Source of the DNA: Stenomitos rutilans HA7619-LM2
GTDB lineage: Bacteria > Cyanobacteriota > Cyanobacteriia > Leptolyngbyales > Leptolyngbyaceae
Length of the DNA: 64,000 bases
NCBI GenBank assembly: GCA_019358945.1
Contig: JAHHIE010000002.1
Coordinates: forward strand, 186,001-250,000
Direction: 5' to 3'
The notes under the pieces were generated by a model, which was given only the letters and a program-made list of their open reading frames with translations, made no database searches and was not told where the DNA came from. Below are positions 31,896 to 41,357 of this stretch, in pieces. Each line of letters starts with the position of its first letter. Position 1 is the stretch's first letter. The translations under genes were made by a program, and so were the position numbers.

Positions 31896-32602
31896 AGGCT
31901 GTTCACAGTCACGCCTAACCAATGCCGCAGTTTGGGGGCGGCAAAGTTGGGGACGACTAGTGTAGCTCCCAACGAGTAAAGCGTTTGAGGGTTGTGGGTT
32001 GAGGCAATGCCGACAGTGGGAATACCTGCGCTGACAGCCGATCGAATCCCTGATGGTGAATCCTCAAAGGCGATCGCCTGCTCTGGTGTCAGGTTAAATA
32101 TTTTGAGCGCATGAGTATAGGGAGCCGGATCGGGCTTCCCAATACCAAGCTCATCGGCAATGACAACCTGGTCAAAAGTCGTTTCTAGATGCAGTGCCTT
32201 CAGAACGTGATAAACATTTTCAGTTGGCGCATTGGTTACAACGCCCTGCTTTATGCCCTGTGTGATTGCCCATTGAAGTATCTCTCCCAGCCCTGCTAGC
32301 GGTGTAAGGTGAGGAGCCTGTTCCCGAAAACTTGCTTCTTTTTGGGCAATAAATTGCTCCTGTTCAGTAGATGACAGATGCGGTAGCAGGTCTTGCACAA
32401 TCGCCGGGTTTAACCGTCCACTGATTTTCGTTTGATAGAAGGGTTCATCAATCTCTAGTCCAACTGCTTGTAACATGGCTTGCCAGACTTGAAAATGCAC
32501 CGGATCTGTATTGACTAAGGTGCCATCCAAATCGTAGAGAATTGCGGCTAGATTGGTGCTGTTTACGGGCGTGGAAAGCTCGTTTAAGCGCGGTAGAGTC
32601 AT
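31892..32602 (-). CDS. HAD-superfamily sugar phosphatase / beta-phosphoglucomutase-like
   Basis: 236 residues from the ATG at 32602; a TTG at 32632 would add ten residues. HAD motifs are motif I DLDGTLVNTD, motif II VVTNAPTENV, the conserved Lys in GIGKPDPAPY and motif IV AFEDSPSGIRSA. The helical cap after motif I makes it a subclass I enzyme. The sequence resembles phosphatases or mutases acting on sugar phosphates, but substrate cannot be told from sequence. Confidence 0.9.
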   Translation of the reverse strand: MTLPRLNELSTPVNSTNLAAILYDLDGTLVNTDPVHFQVWQAMLQAVGLEIDEPFYQTKISGRLNPAIVQDLLPHLSSTEQEQFIAQKEASFREQAPHLTPLAGLGEILQWAITQGIKQGVVTNAPTENVYHVLKALHLETTFDQVVIADELGIGKPDPAPYTHALKIFNLTPEQAIAFEDSPSGIRSAVSAGIPTVGIASTHNPQTLYSLGATLVVPNFAAPKLRHWLGVTVNSL

Positions 32603-32761
32603 AGAGCGATCGCAAAGAAATGGTTCACTCAACCTAGCATCTCTAAGTTCTGACAGAGTGTCATAGCAGACTCATCGCACTCTCACTTAAATGGATTATC
32701 TTTGAGAAAATGATGAGTTGTTTACGTAAATTGCTTGGGCACACTTGATTTGGGTTACGAC

Positions 32762-32806
32762 ATTCAGGCACATAAAATTCAGGCACATAGAGAATTCAGG
32801 CACATA
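32762..32806 (+). repeat. Three direct repeats of ATTCAGGCACATA before a secreted protein gene
   Basis: ATTCAGGCACATA occurs at 32762, 32777 and 32793, with spacers of two to three bases. The last copy runs into the AAAGGAG ribosome site of the gene at 32821. The repeats would lie in the mRNA leader or be a binding site for a regulator in tandem. Confidence 0.8.
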
Positions 32807-32820
32807 AAGGAGCCACGCTG

Positions 32821-33210
32821 ATGAAAGACTTGCTGGTTGGTGCGCTGTTGACAATCACCACGATCGTCACCCAGGGAACGATCGTTCATGCTCAAACCTT
32901 AACGCCTAATGCTGCAAAGCCTGCGAGTAAGCAAAGCGCACCATTGGTGACTCAGCCTGCCACTCTTAAACCAATTTCTGTTGATGCTGGTCGTTCTGCA
33001 AAGCCCTACACGACTGACCAACTCAACAGCATTTTGGGCACCATGCAAGCAAACCCCCAACCGACTACGCCTGCACCTAAAAATTCGATCGAATCGCTTA
33101 TCCAGCGCTTCTCAGTCTCTACGCCAAAGCGAACGACGACCATTGACCCGATCGATTTCTTCAAGCCTCCAGCCTTAGATGGCGGCGTTAAGATACCGAT
33201 TCAGCAGTAG
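32821..33210 (+). CDS. Small secreted protein, hypothetical
   Basis: A 129-residue protein. Residues 1-24 form a signal peptide (LLVGALLTITTIVTQGTIVHA) with cleavage likely after VHA. The mature part is Pro/Thr/Lys/Ala-rich and low complexity, with no Cys. AAAGGAG lies nine bases before the ATG. No family is recognised. Confidence 0.7.
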   Translation: MKDLLVGALLTITTIVTQGTIVHAQTLTPNAAKPASKQSAPLVTQPATLKPISVDAGRSAKPYTTDQLNSILGTMQANPQPTTPAPKNSIESLIQRFSVSTPKRTTTIDPIDFFKPPALDGGVKIPIQQ

Positions 33211-33284
33211 AAGGTAGGGGACAAGGGATGAGGGAGGTGAGAGGAGTCAGAATTAACCTCAACCCTCTTTTAACTTCTGACTGT

Positions 33285-33310
33285 AAATTCAAAACTCAAA
33301 ACTCAAAACC
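33285..33310. repeat. Heptad repeat AAAACTC
   Basis: Three tandem heptads (TTCAAAACTCAAAACTCAAA) lie in the gap between two genes. The same unit occurs at 57459-57487 (inverted) and 57615-57639, so it is a dispersed short tandem repeat of the kind known in filamentous cyanobacteria. Confidence 0.75.
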
Positions 33311-33344
33311 TTCCCTTGCCCCCTGTGCTCCCCCTGCCCGTCTT

Positions 33345-34349
33345 CTATTCCTGCCCTTCAAGAATGCGGTTATAGGTGTTGAGCAAATAATCTGGACGGC
33401 GGGTTGTGATGAGGTAGCCAACAAAAATTAGCAAGACGGAGATGGTTGCTACTGGTACAGCAAACGGAAAGTAAAGCAAGTGGCGGCGATCGTACTTCAC
33501 CATTTTGCGGATGCGATCGAAAAAGATCTCCACCTTGCCCTTAAAGCTGGTGGTGGGATCGCGATCCCTTGCAGTAGACACTGTTGGGATGCTTTTCTGA
33601 TATGGGATTGATAGCTGCTGTTGCCAGTAGTAATCGTGCCCAATCAGCAGAAAGCGCCAGAAAAAGTGAGATAGGTCGCTGGGCGGGGCATGGGTCGCTC
33701 TTGCTTGCGGTTGCCGCCAGATGGTATAGCCTTGTTGCTGTAGCCCCTTGGCATGGATGACGCAGTTGCCACGATAGAGCGGTAGCGCCGTTGGAATGGG
33801 CTGCTTCAGCAGAATCTCGCGCCGAAACGCAACATTATTCAAAAAATACTGAGCCACAGGAGCTAGGGCTGACTCTCCCGAATACTGCGGAAAAATATAC
33901 GTTAGCGCCATCGCAGTGCCGTAGAACCCAACTCCACGAGTCGTCGTCTCGCCTGCCACGATCTGGATTGTACGCGCTGCTGCAAACGGCTGTAGGAGCA
34001 AGCGTAACCAGTGTGATTCGTAGGTGCAATCTGAATCGCAGTAGACGACAATTTCTCCAGTCACCAGCGCGGCTCCGAGCATTTTTGCTTTGTAATAGCC
34101 AGTTTCAGGGGGAGCCTGGTGTACTTTCAGCCAGGGGTAGCGATCGCACAAGGCGGTTAACAATGGGGTCGGTGTGTTGCCACTATCCACAATCAAGACT
34201 TCGTTTGCCGCTGTTAATGAAAGATCTTGCTGTGCCAGCGATGCCAAAGACTGCGCCAAACCATCTAAATCAGCATTGGCTAAATTTTCGGTCTCTAGCA
34301 CTAAAGAAAAACTCGGTGGCTTTTCGGTTGAGGGCACGACCGAAGACAT
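33345..34349 (-). CDS. Family 2 glycosyltransferase
   Basis: A 334-residue GT-A fold enzyme: opening strand FSLVLETENL, nucleotide-sugar loop EVLIVDSGN, metal-binding DSD in VYCDSDCTYES, and later NNVAFRRE and YRGNCVIHAKGL. Two hydrophobic C-terminal segments (LLYFPFAVPVATISVLLIFVG) anchor it to the membrane. It transfers a sugar to an unknown acceptor. Its product is one of two GT2 enzymes around the ABC exporter gene. Confidence 0.88.
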   Translation of the reverse strand: MSSVVPSTEKPPSFSLVLETENLANADLDGLAQSLASLAQQDLSLTAANEVLIVDSGNTPTPLLTALCDRYPWLKVHQAPPETGYYKAKMLGAALVTGEIVVYCDSDCTYESHWLRLLLQPFAAARTIQIVAGETTTRGVGFYGTAMALTYIFPQYSGESALAPVAQYFLNNVAFRREILLKQPIPTALPLYRGNCVIHAKGLQQQGYTIWRQPQARATHAPPSDLSHFFWRFLLIGHDYYWQQQLSIPYQKSIPTVSTARDRDPTTSFKGKVEIFFDRIRKMVKYDRRHLLYFPFAVPVATISVLLIFVGYLITTRRPDYLLNTYNRILEGQE

Positions 34350-34765
34350 TGGCGACTCCTGTTGAGGGTGAGGGAGAACGGTTTCTTGAGGACGAAAATG
34401 CAGCCAATGAAATCTTTACACTGCGATCGCCGAGGCTCAAAATCTCTCTGTCTTCCATTCTTGACCCTAAGGTGACACGATAATATGACTAAGTGCTTCT
34501 AAGTGTAAAGTGCTTTTTGTCTCTCTGCGCTGCTGAGGCAGAGTTTGCTGCTAAGTAGGTGTAGAGAGATGGGTTTAGCTACTAAAGCGACTGAAAGCCA
34601 AAAGCAGATTGCATTTTGAATCAAAACCTCGGAGATTTAAGTGACTACATTTGGTTACGATACTAGATTCTCGTAAAAACCTCCGAGGTTTGCGTAAGCC
34701 CTCACCCTAAAAAAGCGACTAACCGTTAACCCTCTCTGATTAATTTCGCTGTCTCTACCTGGTGC
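34350..34765. other. Intergenic region with an AACCTCGGAG inverted repeat
   Basis: No gene is supported. It contains the inverted repeat listed at 34624-34690 and likely promoters for the divergent glycosyltransferase and ABC transporter genes. Confidence 0.5.
34624..34690. repeat. Inverted repeat AAACCTCGGAG
   Basis: AAACCTCGGAGATTT at 34624-34638 is complementary, with one mismatch, to AAACCTCCGAGGTTT at 34677-34691. About 38 bases separate the arms. This is a hairpin-forming element of unknown role, upstream of the ABC transporter gene. Confidence 0.65.
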
Positions 34766-36412
34766 ATGAGTTTAGTTGTTTTTCTATTACGTTCTTCCTG
34801 GTGGATGGTGACGATCGCCATCTTAACGGGCTTTTTAAGCGGTGGTAGCACAGCGAGTTTGATTGCGCTGATCAGCCGATCGCTCGGTCAAGGGTCGTTT
34901 CAGTCACTGACCGCGATCGCCTGGGTGTTTGTAGGCTTAGCGCTGATTGCCCTAGTGACCAGCGTAATTTCGCAACTGATGTTGATTCAGTTAGCGCAAG
35001 ATGCTGTGTTTCAACTGCGGCTAAGCCTCAGCCGTCAACTGCTTGCATCTGAACTGGCCCATTTAGAAAAATTGGGCGCACCGCGCATTCTTGCGACGTT
35101 AACCGATGATGTGCAAGCCGTAACCGATGCCGTGCGGCTGGTGCCTTTTCTTTGCATTGATCTCGCCACGGTTGCAGGGTGTTTGGTTTACATTGCGTGG
35201 CTTTCTTGGCAAGTTTTTTTCCTGGTTGTAGGGTTGACGATCGCGGCGCTCAGCAGTTGCACCTGGTTGTTAAGACGAGGCAAGAGACTGCTGGCGCGTG
35301 CCCGCGAAGAGCAGGATCATCTGTTTCGGCATTTTCGTACCGTTACAGAAGGCACCAAGGAACTGAAATTGCATTACTGGCGGCGACAGGCTTTTCTACA
35401 AGAAGACTTGCAGCCAACGGCAGCCGCCTTTCGCCGCTTTAGCGTGCGCGGATTGACGATGTTTGCCATGACCGCTAGCTGGGGCAAGCTCATCTTTTTC
35501 TTTGCGGTCGGGTTTGTGCTGTTTGCGCTGCCCAAATTCATGACGCTGAACCCTCAAACTGTTTCAGGGTACGTGCTGACGTTCACCTATCTCATGCTGC
35601 CGATGGATCGGTTGGTGAACCAGTTGCCAACCTTGAGTCGCGCTGGCATCGCTCTCGATAAAATTGATTCGCTGGGCTTATCCCTTGCCAGCCGGGCAGA
35701 GGCGCTTACCGTGCCACAGCCTGTTCGCCAACACTGGAAAACGTTAACGCTGAAAAGGGTTACGTATACCTATCAGACCGATCAAGAGGATGCTTACTTT
35801 GTGCTGGGGCCGATCAACCTGACCCTACATCAAGGTGAAATCGTCTTTATTGTGGGCGGCAACGGCAGTGGCAAATCGACGCTAGCAAAGCTCATTACAG
35901 GGCTGTACCGACCCGAAGGTGGTGAGGTTTACCTGGAGGAACAGGTCATTGATGCCGAGCATCAGGAGTGGTATCGTCAGCATTTTTCAGTCGTCTTTGC
36001 CGATTTCTATTTGTTCGATCGCTTATTGGGTTTAGATCAGACCGATCTGGATGCACAGGCACAGCGCTATCTCAAACGTTTACGCCTCGATCACAAAGTC
36101 AAGGTTGTTGAGGGTAAGCTTTCGACAACGGCCCTGTCTCAAGGTCAGCGCAAGCGACTGACGTTACTCACCGCCTATTTGGAGAACCGTCCGCTTTATG
36201 TATTTGACGAATGGGCGGCAGATCAAGACCCAACGTTTAAAGACCTGTTTTATCGAGAGTTTTTGCCCCAATTGCGACAACAAGGAAAAACAGTGCTGGT
36301 GATCAGCCACGATGACCACTACTTTCACTTGGGCGATCGAGTTCTAAAACTGAACTATGGGCAGATTGAATCCTTTCAAGACCATGAGTCACGATTAAAT
36401 GCACTAGACTAA
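34766..36412 (+). CDS. SyrD/PvdE-like ABC exporter (cyclic peptide transporter family)
   Basis: A 548-residue fused exporter: six transmembrane segments in residues 1-290, then one ATPase domain. Walker A is GGNGSGKST, the signature is LSQGQRKR and Walker B is YVFDEWAADQDP. The unusual DEWAADQDP and the ISHDDHYF H-loop are diagnostic of the SyrD/PvdE/YojI subfamily that exports peptides and lipopeptides. No peptide synthetase is nearby, and two family 2 glycosyltransferases flank it, so the substrate may be a glycolipid or peptide made elsewhere. Confidence 0.9.
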   Translation: MSLVVFLLRSSWWMVTIAILTGFLSGGSTASLIALISRSLGQGSFQSLTAIAWVFVGLALIALVTSVISQLMLIQLAQDAVFQLRLSLSRQLLASELAHLEKLGAPRILATLTDDVQAVTDAVRLVPFLCIDLATVAGCLVYIAWLSWQVFFLVVGLTIAALSSCTWLLRRGKRLLARAREEQDHLFRHFRTVTEGTKELKLHYWRRQAFLQEDLQPTAAAFRRFSVRGLTMFAMTASWGKLIFFFAVGFVLFALPKFMTLNPQTVSGYVLTFTYLMLPMDRLVNQLPTLSRAGIALDKIDSLGLSLASRAEALTVPQPVRQHWKTLTLKRVTYTYQTDQEDAYFVLGPINLTLHQGEIVFIVGGNGSGKSTLAKLITGLYRPEGGEVYLEEQVIDAEHQEWYRQHFSVVFADFYLFDRLLGLDQTDLDAQAQRYLKRLRLDHKVKVVEGKLSTTALSQGQRKRLTLLTAYLENRPLYVFDEWAADQDPTFKDLFYREFLPQLRQQGKTVLVISHDDHYFHLGDRVLKLNYGQIESFQDHESRLNALD

Positions 36413-36780
36413 ACCAGCACGATGAGGCAACGTTTTGTCTGCCCTTCTTGTGGTGAACTTTTGCAGCCGTAAACCTTCAGAAAAGATGGCATAGCTGATG
36501 TAGTCAAACGTGTGTACAAGCGGTATTGTTTGTGTCAAAAGGGTTTTTGATGACACGCTGCTTTGTACCGTCTACCTTTTAAAGTGTCTAGACGTTTATT
36601 CTTTCAACCAAGCATAAGCCGCTGTTCTTTCGATGCTGTTTCTTAAATGGGCCGTGACCTTTGAATGGATGACCTATTTGAACGGGTGTAACCTGAGCTA
36701 AATAGCGCTCTCACTCACTTGCTTTACATCCTCTTAAGCTGACCCAGATCCCTGCTGATTGCGTTAAACGCCAAGGAACG
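36413..36780. other. Intergenic region without a recognisable gene
   Basis: Nothing beyond short frames. A 16-codon frame at 36421 (RFVCPSCGELLQP) resembles a zinc ribbon end but has no ribosome site and is too short to call. Confidence 0.4.
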
Positions 36781-37926
36781 ATGATTACGCTTCTGGAATT
36801 TTTGCTTGTCTTTTTAATCGGCAGCTCGATCGCCTTCTATCTCACGTGTGCTGTCTTTACTCACCAGTTCTTTGTGCCCACTGCCAGCGCTGCTAGCACT
36901 CCACAGACAGTCAAGCCGCCTGTTTCAATCCTTGTTCCTGTCTGCGGACTGGATGCGGGGGCATGGGATAACTGGTCATCGTTTTGCCTGCAAGCCTATC
37001 CCACGTATGAAGTCTTGTTTGGGGTAACAGATCCACAAGATCCAGCGATCCCGATATTAAAGCAGGTGGTTGAAACCTACGCCGATCGCGCACGTTTGTT
37101 CTACGGACTTAAGCCACGCGGCATTAACTACAAAGACAGTAATCTCAGTTATTTGTTAGAAGAATCCCGTCACGAATTGATTATCTTTGCTGATAGCGAT
37201 ATTCGCGTTCATGCAAACTATATTCAAACTGTCACGACTCCCTTAGCAGATGAAAAAGTGGGATTAGTGACCTGTGCCTTTATTGGCTATCACCCTCAAT
37301 CATTAGGGGCTGCGATCGCATCGTTTGGTCGTTGCTTTGACTTTATTCCTAGTCTGCTGATTGCCCGTACGCTCGATCGAGGCTTGCGATGTGCGGTTGG
37401 AGCAACGATCGCGACCCGCAAAGCAACGCTGGCTAGTTTTGGCGGGCTGCACTTTAACCGCATTGGTTCTGACTATAATCTGGGTAAACGAGCCGCTCAA
37501 GCAGGCTACCGCATTGAACTGTCCCGCTACGTGCTGGAATCTGACACCGGGCATGAAGGCATCGCCCAGGTCTTTCGGCGAGAACTCCGTTGGGCAAGAA
37601 CGATCCGGTTCAATCGTGGTGCCCAGTATTACAGCATGGTGTTTTGCTACGGCACGGTCTACTGTTTGCCGCTGCTTGTGCTAGCAGGCTTTGCGAATTG
37701 GGCGATCGCGCTCAGCTTAGCCACTTTTGTAGTCCGCTATGCTCAAGTGTGGATAGCCATTTCGAGCATGAAGTGTCCGCGCCTAACTATATGGCTCTGG
37801 GCATTGCCACTGCGGGATGCGTTAAATCTTTTCGTCTGGTTGATGGGTGCGTTTGGTCAGGGTGTCTATTGGCGTGGACGGCAACTGAGAGTCGAGGGTG
37901 ATGGTCTCATTACCCAATTAGAGTAG
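36781..37926 (+). CDS. Glycosyltransferase family 21-like (ceramide glucosyltransferase-type)
   Basis: A 381-residue membrane enzyme. An N-terminal transmembrane helix (LLEFLLVFLIGSSIAFYL) precedes the catalytic part: PPVSILVPVCGLD, PRGINYKDSNLSYLLE, IIFADSDIR (D-x-D), then a D3-type GSDYNLGKR and RRELRWARTIR, the (R/Q)xxRW motif of processive and ceramide glycosyltransferases. C-terminal hydrophobic segments follow. The same family includes hopanoid HpnI and ceramide glucosyltransferase, so a lipid acceptor is likely. Confidence 0.85.
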   Translation: MITLLEFLLVFLIGSSIAFYLTCAVFTHQFFVPTASAASTPQTVKPPVSILVPVCGLDAGAWDNWSSFCLQAYPTYEVLFGVTDPQDPAIPILKQVVETYADRARLFYGLKPRGINYKDSNLSYLLEESRHELIIFADSDIRVHANYIQTVTTPLADEKVGLVTCAFIGYHPQSLGAAIASFGRCFDFIPSLLIARTLDRGLRCAVGATIATRKATLASFGGLHFNRIGSDYNLGKRAAQAGYRIELSRYVLESDTGHEGIAQVFRRELRWARTIRFNRGAQYYSMVFCYGTVYCLPLLVLAGFANWAIALSLATFVVRYAQVWIAISSMKCPRLTIWLWALPLRDALNLFVWLMGAFGQGVYWRGRQLRVEGDGLITQLE

Positions 37927-37963
37927 GGACACCAGGTGTAACGCGCCCCTACTCCAATAATTT

Positions 37964-39262
37964 CTAGAGACTTGACAGTACCGCTCTAGCAGCCTCTAAC
38001 GTGTAATCAACGTCTTCATCGGTATGCGCTAGCGATGTAAAGCCTGCTTCAAACTGAGACGGCGCTAAATAAATACCGCGCTCTAGCATGCCACGGTGGA
38101 AGCGGCTGAACTTATTCAGGTCGGACTGCTTCGCATCTTCGTAATTGTGCACCGGGCCTTCTGTGAAGAAAAAGCCGAACATTCCGCTGATTTGTCCACC
38201 GCAGGCCGCATGTCCTGTTTCGTTAGCGATATCTAACAGTCCTGTTGCTAGACGCTTTGTCAGGCGATCGAGTTGATCGTAGGTACCTGGCTGGCGCAGT
38301 AGCTCTAGTGTTTTGATGCCTGCCGTCATTGCCAGCGGATTTCCCGATAAGGTACCTGCCTGATACATTGGGCCAGCAGGGGCAACCATTGCCATAATGT
38401 CTCGTCGTCCGCCGTAGGCACCGACGGGTAGGCCACCGCCAATGATCTTACCGAGGGTCGTCAGGTCTGGCGTAATGCCAAATTTTTCCTGAGCGCCACC
38501 ATAGGCAATGCGGAAGCCCGTCATGACTTCATCAAACACCAGGAGGGCATCATGTTCACGGGCAATTTCCTGTAGCCCTGGTAGAAAGCCCGCATCGGGT
38601 GGAATAAAGCCAGCATTGCCCACGATCGGTTCTAAAATGACTCCTGCGATCGCGCCGGGGTTGGCTTCAAACAGGGCTTTAACCGCTTCAAGGTTATTAA
38701 AAGGAGCCGTAAGCGTATTGTCGGTAGTCGATTTCGGCACGCCAGGGGAGTCCGGCAATCCCAGCGTTGCAACGCCCGATCCGGCTTTGACCAGAAACAT
38801 ATCGGCATGCCCGTGATAGCACCCTTCAAATTTGATAATCTTCTCCCGCCCAGTGAAGGCACGCATCAGGCGTAGTACCGACATGCAGGCTTCAGTGCCA
38901 GAATTGACAAAGCGCACCATTTCAATGCTAGGCACCGCATCGATGACCATTTCTGCCAGAACATTTTCCAGGCTGGAGGGAGCACCAAAGCTAGTACCTT
39001 TCTCAAGAGCATCGTGTAGGGCTTTCAGCACAGCAGGATGAGCATGACCGCAAATCGCAGGCCCCCAAGTGCCGATGTAGTCGATGTAGCGGTTGCCATC
39101 TACATCCCAAGCGTAGGCCCCCTTAACATGGTCAAACACGATCGGTTGCCCCCCAACCGACTTAAAGGCACGCACAGGAGAACTGACGCCTCCTGGCATG
39201 AGCTTTTGAGCGGCGGCAAAAATTTCTTCTGACTTAGTTGTATTCAAGCTGCTAGTAATCAA
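37964..39262 (-). CDS. hemL: Glutamate-1-semialdehyde 2,1-aminomutase
   Basis: A 432-residue PLP enzyme that converts glutamate-1-semialdehyde to 5-aminolevulinate, the start of heme and chlorophyll synthesis. Motifs: [52 protein letters not shown] and the PLP lysine in [17 protein letters not shown]. The start codon is TTG at 39262 with AAGGAG upstream; the N-terminus [15 protein letters not shown] matches other cyanobacterial HemL proteins, so no internal ATG is preferred. Length is typical. Confidence 0.96.
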   Translation of the reverse strand: MITSSLNTTKSEEIFAAAQKLMPGGVSSPVRAFKSVGGQPIVFDHVKGAYAWDVDGNRYIDYIGTWGPAICGHAHPAVLKALHDALEKGTSFGAPSSLENVLAEMVIDAVPSIEMVRFVNSGTEACMSVLRLMRAFTGREKIIKFEGCYHGHADMFLVKAGSGVATLGLPDSPGVPKSTTDNTLTAPFNNLEAVKALFEANPGAIAGVILEPIVGNAGFIPPDAGFLPGLQEIAREHDALLVFDEVMTGFRIAYGGAQEKFGITPDLTTLGKIIGGGLPVGAYGGRRDIMAMVAPAGPMYQAGTLSGNPLAMTAGIKTLELLRQPGTYDQLDRLTKRLATGLLDIANETGHAACGGQISGMFGFFFTEGPVHNYEDAKQSDLNKFSRFHRGMLERGIYLAPSQFEAGFTSLAHTDEDVDYTLEAARAVLSSL

Positions 39263-39393
39263 AGTGATCTCCTTAACGTTCGCTGGACTGAGTTCTCCAC
39301 TTTAAGGACAGGATTCAGTCTAAAGATAGTGTGCAATTTTTTGCGACGAATTATCATGCCATTATCCCATTTGCTAAGTACGGGGTAATCGTC

Positions 39394-39585
39394 ATGTCTT
39401 ACGTATCGAATCAAGAGTTGCCTAGTGGTGTTCGCGATCGTCTCTCAGAAGCATCGCAAAACCTCTACCGGGTTGCGTTCAACTGCGCTATTCAATGGTA
39501 CGGCGAGGAAGCAAAAGCGCACAAGATTGCCTGGAACGCAGTGAGAAATCAGACCTTTAGTTTGAATAGTGCCATTCTCAACTGA
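39394..39585 (+). CDS. ChaB-domain protein
   Basis: 63 residues from ATG 39394 (MSYVSNQELPSGVRDRL); an upstream in-frame start at 39331 lies in the divergent promoter region and is rejected. The protein matches the ChaB pattern (LP-x-V-x-x-x-L ... AFNCAIQWYGEEA ... AWNAVRN). ChaB-family proteins are small helical proteins linked to cation transport regulation in enterobacteria, with unclear roles in cyanobacteria. Confidence 0.75.
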   Translation: MSYVSNQELPSGVRDRLSEASQNLYRVAFNCAIQWYGEEAKAHKIAWNAVRNQTFSLNSAILN

Positions 39586-39695
39586 CATCTTCCTTCACGG
39601 TAGCTAACATTCGAGCTAAATTTTGCCTGCGGCTAGGGCACGTCATCAATTACGCTCAGAAACCTGAGATATCGGCATCATCACGACCGTCCTAA

Positions 39696-39766
39696 CAAAC
39701 GAGACTAGGGGCTGGAACCTTGCTGCAAGCCATATGTATGAGTCATTGATGACAGCCCCTCGTTTG
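39696..39766 (-). terminator. Hairpin downstream of hslO
   Basis: CAAACGAGACTAGGGGCTG (39696-39714) pairs with CAGCCCCTCGTTTG (39753-39766) apart from a four-base bulge. It lies just past the hslO stop at 39778 on the minus strand and ends in TTTGTTAGG, so it could act as a weak terminator. The long loop makes this uncertain. Confidence 0.45.
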
Positions 39767-39777
39767 CCGAAGGTAGA

Positions 39778-40683
39778 TTAGCCCTGTGACGATTCTGCTT
39801 GACGATCGTCAATGATTTGAGCGAGTTCGTCGCTGCTGGCCCGATAAACGTTGCCGCAGAAGTCACAAATGGCTTCTGCACCGTTATCTTTGTCGATCAT
39901 GTCCTGTAGCTCAGTCGTGCTGAACAGTTTGAGTGCACCAAGAGCGCGATCGAATGAGCAGCGGCAGTGAAACCGTACAAGCTGCACTTCTGGCAAAATC
40001 TCTAGCCCTAGATCACCCAGAAGTTGCTCGAAAATGTCGGTCAGCGTTTTGCCCTCTTGCAATAATGGGGTAAACCCTGAGAGCGACGAAATCCGGGTTT
40101 CCAACAGTTCGACCAGAGCTTCGTCGCTGGCTGCTTTGGGCAGGACTTGAATCAGCAACCCGCCGGATGCCGTGACGCCATTTCCTTCAACAAATACTCC
40201 CACGACGAGCGCTGAGGGTGTTTGTTCAGATGTGACTAGATAGTGCGTTAAATCATCGCCAATTTCACCTGAAACCAGTTCAACGGTGCTGGAGTAGGGG
40301 TAGCCATAGCCGACATCCCGCACAACGTAAACATATCCCTCCTGTCCGACCGCGCCACCAACATCCAGCTTCCCTTTCGCGTTGGGAGGCAGTTCAACCC
40401 CAGGCTTATCTACGTAGCCGCGTACTGTACCATCCAAGCCAGCATCGACCAAAATGCCACCTAGAGGGCCGTTGCCCCGAATACGAATGTTGACTCTCGA
40501 CTCGGCCCGCTTCATGCTTGAGGCAAGGAGTAGCCCAGCAGTCATAGTGCGCCCTAAGGCGGCAGTGGCAACATAGGAAAGATTGTGCCGACGTCTTGCC
40601 TCTTCGGTGAGGCGGGTGGTAATGGCTCCTACGGCTCGAATTCCTCCCCCGGCTGCGGTTGCGCGAATGAGCTGATCAGCCAT
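39778..40683 (-). CDS. hslO: Hsp33 redox-regulated chaperone
   Basis: A 301-residue cytosolic holdase. The N-terminal domain has DQLIRATAAGGGIRAVG and TAALGRTMTAGLLLASSMK. The redox switch at the C-terminus shows the conserved cysteines as HCRCS and CDFCG (C-x-C and C-x2-C), which bind zinc when reduced and form disulfides under oxidative stress. Length is typical. The ATG at 40683 is clear. Confidence 0.95.
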   Translation of the reverse strand: MADQLIRATAAGGGIRAVGAITTRLTEEARRRHNLSYVATAALGRTMTAGLLLASSMKRAESRVNIRIRGNGPLGGILVDAGLDGTVRGYVDKPGVELPPNAKGKLDVGGAVGQEGYVYVVRDVGYGYPYSSTVELVSGEIGDDLTHYLVTSEQTPSALVVGVFVEGNGVTASGGLLIQVLPKAASDEALVELLETRISSLSGFTPLLQEGKTLTDIFEQLLGDLGLEILPEVQLVRFHCRCSFDRALGALKLFSTTELQDMIDKDNGAEAICDFCGNVYRASSDELAQIIDDRQAESSQG

Positions 40684-40924
40684 GAAAATTCCTTACGTTT
40701 CTTAATAGTCCTCTTCACCTATTCTAAGATGCTGGAGGCTAAACAATTAGAGGTCAATAGGTGGAAAGTCAGGATCGGTCGATCGCGACTGATTAAGCTG
40801 CGATCGAGGGCAGGGCGATATAGCCGATTTCAACGGTTTTGTCCCTCTGAAATGTATATGCAAAGGTTCGCTTTCACGATGTTTGGCATACTAAAGGAGT
40901 TCTTTCTGCGATCGCCCCTTCCCT

Positions 40925-41308
40925 ATGCTTGGTACCTTTCAGCAAAGTAGCCTCCGAATTGAAGTAGACGCGTCGGAGCAGGCGTTACGGCAGAGCTTGA
41001 CGGACTCAGTTAAATTGCAGCAGTGGTTGTCGCCTTTGCGCTTAGACCGGGGGTTGACTGAACAACTTCAACCAGGGGTAACGTTTACCACTTGGGTCGG
41101 GCCGATCTCGATTCATCAAGTGGTCGAACAGGTAGAGACAAATTGTCTGCGGCTACTTTTGAGTAAAGGTATTGATGGCTTTCATGAATGGTATTGGGGC
41201 GATGGCTGGGTGCAATCTCGCTTAGAAGGTATCTCGCTTTTGCCGCTCAATCTGGGTCAGACGGCTAGTCTACTGCGGCTGCGACAGTTTCTTTTACAGT
41301 CACGATAG
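40925..41308 (+). CDS. SRPBCC-family protein
   Basis: 127 residues with the START/SRPBCC pattern: opening strand SLRIEVDASEQALRQSLTD, then a WLSPLRL helix turn, and a central strand with TFTTWVGPISIHQVVEQ. Proteins of this fold bind hydrophobic ligands in a groove. No ligand can be inferred. Confidence 0.75.
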   Translation: MLGTFQQSSLRIEVDASEQALRQSLTDSVKLQQWLSPLRLDRGLTEQLQPGVTFTTWVGPISIHQVVEQVETNCLRLLLSKGIDGFHEWYWGDGWVQSRLEGISLLPLNLGQTASLLRLRQFLLQSR

Positions 41309-41357
41309 AGTTAGATTACGTCCGTTGAAGTGAGTGTTAAGAGTCGAGGCTTCTTTT

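Noticed and set aside
33791-34483. 230-codon plus-strand frame opposite the glycosyltransferase
   Set aside because: It overlaps a clear glycosyltransferase on the other strand and encodes only Arg/Ser/Leu-rich sequence without any domain.
36421-36471. 16-codon frame ending RFVCPSCGELLQP-like
   Set aside because: Looks like a zinc ribbon end, but there is no ribosome site and it is too short.
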